NCBI GenBank assembly: GCA_000149265.1
Contig: CH003313.1
Coordinates: forward strand, 3,128,307 to 3,192,306
DNA length: 64,000 nucleotides
Source of the DNA: Ciona savignyi
Lineage: Eukaryota > Chordata > Ascidiacea > Phlebobranchia > Cionidae
Direction of reading: 5' to 3'
Below, in pieces: positions 50,856 to 59,651 of this stretch. The notes beneath the pieces are model-generated. The model was given only the letters and a program-made list of their open reading frames with translations, did no database searches and had not been told where the DNA came from. Numbering within the stretch: the first letter of the stretch is position 1; the number at the start of each line of letters is the position of its first letter. Made by a program: the position numbers and the translations under genes.

Positions 50856-51110
50856 ATAGGATTGGATATTCATGTCTATCAGCGTGAATGGGAAAGACGT
50901 AAGATTACCTTGCGCACACCGTCAGGTTAACATAGCTATTGCAGTATGTTGTGTAAAGTTCACACGTTCCCTTATTTTTGTAGAACCTTTTATTCCACTG
51001 CATTCAAGCAATGCCCGTTAAGTTCCTTGCCCAAGAACACAACTGACTAGCTAGTGACCAGTTTTACCCTTTGGTTGAAGAGGAACGCACTTAACCACCA
51101 AGCTACCGAG
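50856..51110 (-). repeat. tRNA-derived SINE, reverse
   Basis: Near full length, from 'ggataggattggatattcat' to 'ccaccaagcta'. Its head end and the following 'gcaaaacattgctgttttg' are also found at 55680-55730, so the SINE is part of the duplicated unit. Confidence 0.82.
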
Positions 51111-51253
51111 AGGGGGGGGGGGGCAAAACATTGCTGTTTTGTTGTTTCCTTTGTTAAAGAAATGTTACTTCCCGACTAGGTGCCTGCTTTTAGCACCTGT
51201 CTTTGTGAGAAATTGCAGTTTGCTTAGACGACTTCTCTTATTCAGAGTTTGAA

Positions 51254-51420
51254 ATGGTGGGTTCTACCAAATTGAACGAACGTGTCTATCATATACAACA
51301 CACTGAAATAGCTCCGGTAACCCAACGGTGAGCGCGAGGTGATCTGACGATTGCCCGTGTGTTAACCCCTTGGTTTTCCCATTCACGGGGATAAACATGA
51401 ATATCCTATCCTATCCTATA
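51254..51420 (+). repeat. SINE, 3' part
   Basis: Clean copy of the body and tail ending 'aatatcctatcctatcctat', showing the pentameric ATCCT tail best. Confidence 0.88.
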
Positions 51421-52812
51421 ACGCGTCATTGTCCTTAACTTGATGAAATTATTTGAAGATGACACAAAATGCACAATTAAATGATTACAAATTTACCCAA
51501 TTTAGGAATAAAAACAATATTTAACAAATTGTGACTGAAGAGGAGCCAAATACATTATATACATTTAAACAATCACCGTCAATTCCAAAACATAATAACT
51601 AAAAGTTTTAATGGACCGAATAACTCACGGAAAATGAGCATGCGGTAAAAATGAGCGTTTTATACTTTTGTAAAATGGTGGAAAAATGGAATAAAATAGC
51701 GATCTTATTCCCCCGTGACATCGATACGAATATATACAAGAATGGCGACAATACATCTTTCAGAAACTTTAAGAATTCTAATTTGCAGGTGGACAAATAA
51801 ACAGCACATCATTAAATGGGGCTGTTTGCTTATATATATGGTGTAGTTTTAATAACAAAAAAAGAACAACCGTCAAGTCAACTGCCAATTTCGATTCCTT
51901 ATAGTCTTTCGGAGTCACGCAGTTTGGTTTGTTATTTCGAGAAAAATGGCATTATTAATTAAAGTAATTCGAATAAAACGGATAAACTACAGTAGTTTAA
52001 ACACGTCAAAAAAATATACACGGATTATTGGAGAAAAGAAATGACGTGGCCGAAGAATGAACATCCTTTTCTTGGTAATTTGCAGAAAAATGAAATCTAT
52101 TAAAATTGTGTATCCTGCAAAAGAAAAATTAAATCAAAATTAATTAAATTAAAGCCTTGACCAAAAGTGTGTAAGCATGACCCAGTAGTAAAGGTAAAAA
52201 CAGGGGGAAATAGAAAAACCCTAAAATGAAATTCCAGTCTGCCACACACTTAATTAGTGGTTACGTTTGTTATATTTATTATTATTATTGTTGCTGTAGT
52301 TTCTTTAATATAAGTTCTGCCATACATTTAAATACGATAATAGCGCGTTTAGAACAAATACACGAAACGCGGCACTGCAAGCCCATTTTTATTGTTCTTT
52401 CGAATATTTCCAGTTTCCCAGGGACCATTTCAAATACTCCCAATGTCAAGGGAATCTATTTCCCGTGGCGTGATGTAATAATCAAATATAATAATCATTT
52501 TGTTCCTTCCTTCCAGCCGCTTACACCCATGCATTATACTTGACTGTGTATATCTGAAGTATAACCATCTTTCGAGGGCGCAGTTTTCTAGTTTAGTCTC
52601 GTACGACATATGACCATTGTCGATTACCTCAGTTATATAGTACGTCGCATTTCAGCCGAAGTTCTTGTATTAACGTTAAAATATCTATTTTATTCCCTCG
52701 CTATAGCCTGTGACTTGCATAGGGTTACGACATATAAAAAGTAAACGAATTTAAATTTTTCTCTTTGTTTTAAAAACGATTGTATTCACCACAGGTATAA
52801 GCTAGAAAGAAA

Positions 52813-53526
52813 ATGAAGATTTTACTTTTAGTGGTTTTACTCTTTTGCGTTCAACTTCAGTTTGCCTTTGGAGGTAAGTTTTGTATTTGACTCAACATAA
52901 GCTTCCTTTAGTAATACACGACATCGCAGTTCAATTTGTATGCGCCGCACCAAGGTTCTTATGCTTTAATGGCGTTGTGATGCCAGACCACAAAGCAACC
53001 TGCTTTGTGCCTCATCATCCTTGTGAGCGTAAGTTAATAATCTATTGTTTTTAGACGTGTTTTAACGTAGTTTAGTCGTTTTTTCCGTACTTCGTGTATT
53101 CATCGTGGAAACAAAAAATAAACTAATGTTTTAGGTAATGGCGCACAAAGTGAGCTAGAAAATTCTTACCGTCGTTGTCTGCAACATACTTAAAAGTTAT
53201 CCAAACTCCTGTGTCCCCTATAATAGCTAATCTCTAGGAGATTGTACGATGGAAATGCGAACTTGAGTTAATCGCACAACTCGATATAATTGTACAATGT
53301 TTTTTCACTTAGGTTTGGCGGCCACGTCCGATATATTTATTAAATTATATCCTGTTTAAATTACGTGTTCTGACGACTGTTCGCTTTGCCGTCTTTTCCT
53401 GTTCCTGCGCAATGATTTAATTCGTTTGTCAATTTTATTAATAGGTCAAAAAAATGAATAAACCAAACTAAATGTTGTTCTGTCATATTATTTTAATATT
53501 GTAATTTTTTCTCAGGTATTGCGTGA
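52813..53526 (+). CDS. Small secreted four-cysteine peptide, copy 1
   Basis: Three exons (52813-52873, 52930-53028, 53516-53526) give 56 residues. I recognise no family. Residues 1-20 are a textbook signal peptide (VVLLFCVQLQFAFG). The mature part of 36 residues has Cys in the pattern C-x6-C-x12-C-x6-C and ends ERIA. The last exon adds only two residues and the stop. An acceptor ('gtattcaccacag') lies 18 bases before the ATG and AATAAA is at 53573. Size, signal peptide and Cys framework would suit an antimicrobial, signalling or other secreted effector peptide; which one cannot be told. See copy 2 at 57675. Confidence 0.82.
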
Positions 53527-53759
53527 TTTTGGTGAGCTCGTCAAGATAAAGCATCAGCTGCATCAGGATTTAAATAAAAAATCCTAAAGAATTTTGGTAT
53601 TTCTTACGTCACAATAGGTTAAGTGTTACAGCAGGAACGGACACAGTTAAACAATGTTAAGTAAATCATAAGCATAAGCCCGAAATCGGCACATAGAAAG
53701 TGTACAAGATTTGATAAATCGTTTTTGACGTGACTTCTTATACTACCTTACCGGCAATA

Positions 53760-53935
53760 AGCCATAACACGTTAACAATAGTGTTGACATATCGCTGGAG
53801 CAACTTTCTTTCGTCTGATGTAGTTCTTTAAATTTGTTATTGATGTGGTAATAATACCATTCGTGCGCAGTCCCGACAGTTATAGAAGAATGATGGAAAT
53901 GCCGCTACTCTGCAAGGTGGAATTTTATTGTAAAA
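53760..53935 (-). pseudogene. Copied exon of the acyltransferase gene
   Basis: Minus-strand sequence closely matching acyltransferase exon 42402-42284 plus flanking intron ('gtcgggactgcgca', 'caaatttaaagaactacatc'). Compared with the original, five bases after the acceptor ('tttgc') are gone, and other changes occur, so the frame is broken. The neighbouring reverse SINE (53940-54195) corresponds to the SINE at 42502-42790, so the copy came as a block. Confidence 0.8.
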
Positions 53936-53939
53936 AATA

Positions 53940-54195
53940 TTATTGGATTAAACATTCATATTTATTTCCGAGAATGTAAAAACCAAGGGGGTTATAACAC
54001 ACGGACAATCGTCAGATCACTTCGCGCCATCGTCGGGTTACCGGAGCGATTACAGTGTGGTGTGTATAGTTAATACTATACTTTAATTTGGTACAACCCA
54101 TTATTTTACTGGTTCCAGGCAATGTCCGCTAAGTGCCTTGCCCAAGGTCACAACCGATTAGCATGCGACCAGACGACGTATTAATCCACAAGAAT
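53940..54195 (-). repeat. tRNA-derived SINE, reverse
   Basis: From 'ttcatatttatttccgagaa' to 'gcatgcgacc'. It travels with the copied acyltransferase exon. Confidence 0.82.
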
Positions 54196-54486
54196 AATCT
54201 GTCGGAAAAGCAACGTAGAAAAGAAGAATACAAAATGTGAGTTGATCAAACCAGACAAAACTAAGATGAGGGAAATCGTGGATTAAAATCAACCTTGGAT
54301 ATGGCTTATTGCCGGTAAAACTTAACCGATTGCGGTAGAAAGTTTAAAACTTTAGTGTGTAGCGACCTCCCGCCATCCATTTTACATAATGTGTGACGTT
54401 ATTACGCATTGCTTTCATCATCTTTTCGTGCCCGGTCGCTTTGGGTTTGTACAACGAGTTTCTTTTTATTGTGTGTTACTGCAAAT

Positions 54487-54527
54487 AAAGAAGATGCCGC
54501 TTCACTAAAGAAGATGCCGCTTCACTG
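54487..54527. repeat. Short direct tandem repeat
   Basis: 'aaagaagatgccgcttcact' occurs twice in immediate succession, just before the gag remnant. Confidence 0.9.
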
Positions 54528-54574
54528 GTGACCCTAACCTTTAAAAACGACTTTTTGAAGCTTACTTATTAAAA

Positions 54575-54817
54575 ATGTTCCAGAGCGAAGACACGCAAAA
54601 CTCTGTAGCGGTGAAACTGGCCACGGTTTAGTCAACGCAGCCAAGAGTGTGGTTCCAGCAAGCTGAAGCACAATTCTCTCTTAAGAAGGCTATAGCCGAC
54701 CAAACTAAAGTTGTGGCAGCTTTAGACCAAGGAACCTCTAATCGCCTCATCGACCTACTTAAAAACCTACCACACGAAAACAAGTACAACTATAGAAAGT
54801 GTCAACCACGTGTTTAA
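54575..54817 (+). pseudogene. Gypsy-type retrotransposon gag remnant
   Basis: Starting at an ATG (54575) the frame reads VAVKLATV, a stop (TAG), then STQPRVWFQQAEAQF, VVAALDQGTSNRLIDLLK and NKYNY before another stop. KLP-x-F...PxxWFxQxEAQF followed by VVAALD is the usual start of gypsy-class gag proteins. The in-frame stop and the lack of pol nearby make it a dead fragment. Confidence 0.78.
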
Positions 54818-55495
54818 CCACCACTATTTGTAAAACACATATTGTATGCCATATATTCATGCTACAGGGTCGAAACCACATTTTGTATTATATACACTGA
54901 GTATGTAGTTTGTTTCTGCAAGCATAAACGCATGGGTCCCATAGTTATCAAACCAAACATTTTTTCTATGTGTAGGTAAATAAAGAATAAAGGTCCTAAA
55001 TTTACGAACATTTCACCACAAATGTTTTAAATTAAAGCTTCTTTTTAAGCGCTGTACTGAAATAAAGCTAAATTCCCACAATAGCCCGATTTAGTTTTTC
55101 GTGGTTTCAGGGAATTTCTGGGTTTAGTAGATAAGCTTCTACTGGGTTTAGTACATAGGTTTTTGTTTTTACATATGTGGGTTATGTTACATAACAATTC
55201 CTAAAGTTTTTTTCTGATTTGTCGATTCCTTATACCCCTTCGTACATCGGCAACTTTTTTCCAACAAAACAGCTAGCAGATGCACATTCAACACCTTTAT
55301 TTTACAAAGCACTGCTCCACGATTACAAAACTTTACAGCTAAACGAGAACATCGGCACGCAGCCTAGCACCTGCTGCTTTCAACCGAACAAACATTGGGG
55401 AATCACCACCATTGTTACTCAGCAAAACACTCGTTTAAAAACAATGACTCATGGAGGGTACCACTCGTTACATCCTGCCGTTCATAAAGGTCTTA
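54818..55495. other. AT-rich spacer
   Basis: No exon or recognised repeat is supported. The open frame at 55219-55548 runs into SINE sequence and has no family signature. Confidence 0.5.
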
Positions 55496-55690
55496 ATTGG
55501 TTATACGCCATCTGCAATGTGTTGTGCATGATTCACATGTTCCTTTAATTTAGTAAAATCCATTATTTCACTAAGTTCAGGCAATGCCCGTTAAGTGTTT
55601 TGTCTCAGGACACAACCAACTAGCTAGCGAACAGTTTTGAACCTGCAAGCCTTTGGCTGAAAGGCAACGCACTAAAACTCCAAGCTGAGG
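55495..55690 (-). repeat. SINE, reverse, 5' part
   Basis: From 'caatgtgttgtgcatgattc' to 'gcaacgcactaaaactccaagc', followed by the duplicated flank also seen after the SINE at 51110. Confidence 0.8.
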
Positions 55691-56692
55691 GTGCAAAACA
55701 TCACTGTTGTTGTTTCCTTTGTTAAAGGAGAATTCTAGTTCGCAACAGGAAAGAGCCGAAAAAACAAGATTAAACAACACTTTAATAAAGGGAGCTTCAT
55801 GCTCGTGCACAGCTACGTTTTGACTTGTTTTACCTCTTAATATTTCGTACATATTGTAGTTTTATTATTAAAAATAGAAAAAAGAACACAACCGTCCAAA
55901 ACACGTCAGGGAATAGACAAGGTAAAATATTGAATAAATGACGTGGCGTTTAAACCTTACAAAGATTGAATATCATTTGCTCGGTAATTTGCAAAAGAAT
56001 GAAATCTATTAAAATTGTGTAGCCTGCAAAAGAAATGGTAAATAAAAATCAATAAAATTAAATAATTAACTAAAAGTATGCAAGCATGAGCCAGTACTAA
56101 AGGGAAGCGGGCTTTAACAGATTTCAGTGAATTTACTCTCAAGCAAGTTACTCTCTGTATTTTTTCCCTTGTCCACTAATATTAAAGTTAGGTAGTTAAT
56201 TATGCAAACCTTGCATAAAAGTGGTTGTCACGCCATGTGGCTTTCATTATGACATTATTTATAAACTGGCACATCGAAAATTAAAAAAAAGGTTGCCGAC
56301 CTCTGGTATACAACATCAAATAACTTTATGTGACCAAACAATATATAAGATTATTATTTTACATCTGATATTTCTTTACAGTGATGTGCTTTGGTTGCTG
56401 TGCTGATTGCGTGCAGTAAAGATTGCATGTACTAAATGCAATCTTTCCCATGAGGCCTGGAATGAAAACGCCAAACATTAAAATAATATCATCGCCCGTT
56501 TTAGGAAAAACACTCGAAACGTGACACTGCAAGCCGATTTTATTGTTCCTTTTTCCATCAAATATTTCCAGTTTCCAAGCGACCATTTCAAAGCCTCCCA
56601 TTGTCATGGGAATCCATTTCCCGTGGCGTGATGTAATAATTGAATCATTTTGTTCCTTTCTTCCAGCCGCTTCATACATCCACACTCGCATC
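55690..56692 (+). repeat. Duplicated flank of the peptide genes, copy B without a gene
   Basis: Matches the DNA 5' of peptide gene 1: 55690-55730 like 51110-51160, 55861-56115 like 51834-52200 ('gaaatctattaaaattgtgt'), and 56529-56692 like 52385-52540. No peptide exon follows; a hAT element interrupts the copy at 56701. A truncated hAT end lies at about 56219-56310. Confidence 0.75.
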
Positions 56693-57070
56693 CATTATAT
56701 CAGTGGTTCTCGATCTTTTTAACCTCTTGGTGCACCCGAGACCAATTAAGAAGGGAACAGGCGCACTTTGCACGGGGAGTCAAAACAATATGCTAAATAC
56801 TCAAAACATTTGGGAAAAATATGGAAAATTAAAAGTTTAATTTAAACAATTTCATCACCGTATTTTTCACATAACAAAATTACTTATTTTATGCGCTCTT
56901 GCTTTTCGGAAGTCAATGTAGAACTAACGTTACAATGAAAAAAACGTACTAAACACTAACCATTTAGAAGTTTATGATCTATGCACACTCTGTCGTAAAT
57001 TTACCAAATGCAAGTGTGGCGCACCTAGCTTACCCCTGCGGCGCACCATATGAGAAGCACTGCATTATAT
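56693..57070. mobile_element. hAT-type element with perfect target duplication
   Basis: The element at 56701-57062 (362 bp) starts 'cagtggttctcgatcttttt' and ends 'caccatatgagaagcactg'. An exact 8-bp duplication, cattatat, flanks it (56693-56700, 57063-57070). No transposase frame is present. It landed inside copy B of the duplicated flank. Confidence 0.9.
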
Positions 57071-57339
57071 TGACATGGTAAGACATAAATGTTTTAACCC
57101 GCGAATGGGAAATGTAGAAAAGGTATCACACCAATATTTAATTGACTACGCTCATCACATGACAAATATTTCATAGTCGTTCAAAGCCCTGTACTTTAAA
57201 CTAAGATTGAATACCGACATGGAAACATTAAACTAATCTTTTCCCCCGCTTTATATTGCAATGCGATTTTATTGCTCTTTCGAACATTTCCAGTTTCGCA
57301 GGGATCATTTAAAATACTCCCATTGTCATGAGAATCTAT

Positions 57340-57362
57340 TTCCCGTGGCGTGATGTAATAAT
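57340..57362 (+). promoter_or_regulatory. Conserved upstream box of the peptide genes
   Basis: 'ttcccgtggcgtgatgtaat' plus 'aat' is unchanged in three places: here, about 315 bases before copy 2; at 52458-52482, about 330 bases before copy 1; and at 56617-56640 in orphan copy B. The core TGATGTAAT resembles bZIP-type sites. A regulatory role is inferred only from the conservation. Confidence 0.4.
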
Positions 57363-57674
57363 TGAATATAATAATCATTCGGTTCCTTTTTTAGCCGCAT
57401 CATACACCCATCATTATACTTGACTGTATATCTGAAGTAACCACGTTTCGAGAGCGCAGTATTCTATCTTGGTCTCGTACGTCCATTGTCGATTAGCTTA
57501 GTTAGAGTGCGTCGCATTTTCGAGGTTCTTGTAATGACGAAAAAATATCTATTTTACTCTCTCGGTATAGCCTGTGACTCATATAATTCGGGTTACTTCA
57601 TATAAACGGTAAAAAAAAATTTAACTTTATTTCAACAACGATTGTATTTACCACAGGTATAAGCTCAAAAGAAA

Positions 57675-58215
57675 ATGAAGGTTCTACTTTTTGTGGTTTT
57701 ACTCTTCTGCGTTCAACTTCAGTTTGCCTTTGGAGGTAAGTTTTGTATTTGGTTAAATCAGTCGTTTATACGGTTATTTTAAAGACTGGCCTTTTAAAGC
57801 GAGGCCGGCCAAAAGAGTGGCTTCTTGGGCCACTTTTAAGATTTTGTTTACATGGCCGTTTAAATAAGACTTTTCAAAACAGGCCTAGCCACTTTTAGCT
57901 TCATTTAGTAATACACTACATCGCAGTTCAATTTATTTGCGACTCACCATGGTTCTTGTGCGAATTTGGCGTTGTGAAGGCTGGCCAAAAACCAATCTGC
58001 TATATGCCTAGAATTCCTTGTAACCGTAAGTTAATAATTGATTGTGTTTAGACGTGTTTTAACGTAGTTTTGCCGTTTTTCCTGTTCCTGCGCCGTGATT
58101 TAATTTGTTTTGCCATTATTTTTATTAATATTAGGTCAAAAAAATAATAAACCAAACTAAATGTTGTTCTGTCATATTATTTTAATATTGTAATTTTTCT
58201 TCAGGTATTGCGTGA
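57675..58215 (+). CDS. Small secreted four-cysteine peptide, copy 2
   Basis: Three exons (57675-57735, 57927-58025, 58205-58215) encode 56 residues with the same intron positions and phases as copy 1. The signal peptide differs from copy 1 at 2 of 20 residues, but only 19 of 36 mature residues agree. The four Cys and their spacing (C-x6-C-x12-C-x6-C) and the end RIA are kept. By hand count about 27 of 99 bases of exon 2 differ from copy 1, while the 3' flank is nearly identical. An acceptor ('gtatttaccacag') lies 18 bases before the ATG; AATAAA is at 58265. Function unknown. Confidence 0.82.
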
Positions 58216-59651
58216 TTTTGGTGAGCTCGTCAAGATAAAGCATCAGCTGCATCATTAGGATTTAAATAAAAAATTAAAAAGAATTTTTGTATTTCTTACG
58301 TCACAATTGGTTAAGTGTTACAGCAGGAACGGACACAGTTAAACAATGTTATCTAAATCATAAGCATAAGCCCGAAATCGGCACATAGAAAGTGTAAAAG
58401 ATTAAATTAATCGTTTTTGAGTGTGACTCCTTTCGTAGACGGCACACTTTTTAAACAAAAATGGAAGTTTGCGCGACAAAAATAGTCAATACATATGTTC
58501 CGCTCATGTTTTGTAAAAACTGTCAAATAAAACTACAAAAACCTAAAGCTGTTATACGCCACTTAATGATCCAACCGATTAGCTTAGTGAGTGAGTGCGT
58601 CGCCTTTCAGCCGAAGAGTTTCAGGTTTGAAATTGTACGTTAGCTAGTCGGTTCTGTATTGATCAGCAAGAAACTTACCGGACATTACAGAGAGCCAATG
58701 GATTATTGGGTTTTACCAAATTAAAGGACCGTGTAAATCAAACACATATCCAGAATTGTGACGAACTTTATAAATTGGGAAATAGTCAGACATAAACCTT
58801 TTTTTGTCCCATCGGGTTACCAGAGCTGTTGCAGTACCAACAATATTTTACGATTTCCCCACTAAATATACACGTTACATATAGGCTCACGAATAATTCT
58901 AAGGGTTTTAAAAATAGTAGTGGTTGACCCTCTTTTTTTTAGTTTTTTTAGTTTCACACAATCGAACTGATAGTATGTTTCTTAAGAAATACCATCTATA
59001 TATATAGAGAGTAAATAATGATGTTGTTTATTTCGATTTTTTGCAAAAACTGATCAACTGATTTAAAATGTTAGCTATTTGGTAAAATATAACTTGAAAT
59101 ATTTTAAATAATTAAAAATCCACAGACTGTCAACTGATAGAACCTAAAAATTAGAACAGGACATGTTCATACTTGGGAAAAAAAACATACACAAGTAGAA
59201 ATATTGGGAAAAAAAAGTCACTTGAAATGCTAGCATCTAACACCATATCGGGTTGTCATTTCCGCGCTGCTGACATGTGTTGGATGTTTTGCATTTTGTT
59301 GGCATGTTTCAAATTTATATTCAGCAATTTTATATCATTTGATGATGGAAAATATAAAACCAATAAGGTTTTATTCACATTCACCTCAGTAAAAATTAAC
59401 TGTGTTTTTCTGTTAACTAGATCTTAGACAAGGTTTATTTAAAGATACTTTTTTTTAATTGGTGTAAAATACCATACCAATGGCAATATGGTGTTAGGCA
59501 AGATGGCAAAAGCAATTTAAAAGAAAATTTGTAGCATTTTTTATAAATAGGCTGGATAAGTAGTCTTATAAACTTTACTAAATCACAATTTTAAACTTTT
59601 GACTACATCCACATTTTTTAGATTCTTTAAGTATATATTTGGCCATAGAAT
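58216..59651. other. Intergenic region before eIF4H
   Basis: The first 220 bases repeat the 3' flank of peptide gene 1. A SINE 5' part lies at 58567-58745 (+). The rest is AT-rich with no supported exon. Confidence 0.55.
58567..58745 (+). repeat. SINE, 5' part
   Basis: 'gcttagtgagtgagtgcgtcgcctttcagccga'-type head (first part 'gtgcgtcgcctttcagccga') and body to 'accaaattaaaggaccgtgt'. Confidence 0.82.

Larger units (their letters stand above)
50613..52790. other. Intergenic region upstream of peptide gene 1
   Basis: Contains the ZP-gene 3' UTR, a reverse SINE (50856-51110), a poly-G run (51111-51123), a forward SINE 3' part (51254-51420), and from about 51830 the first copy of the flanking DNA that is duplicated at 55690-56700 and partly at 57255-57660. 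No coding exon is seen. Confidence 0.6.
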
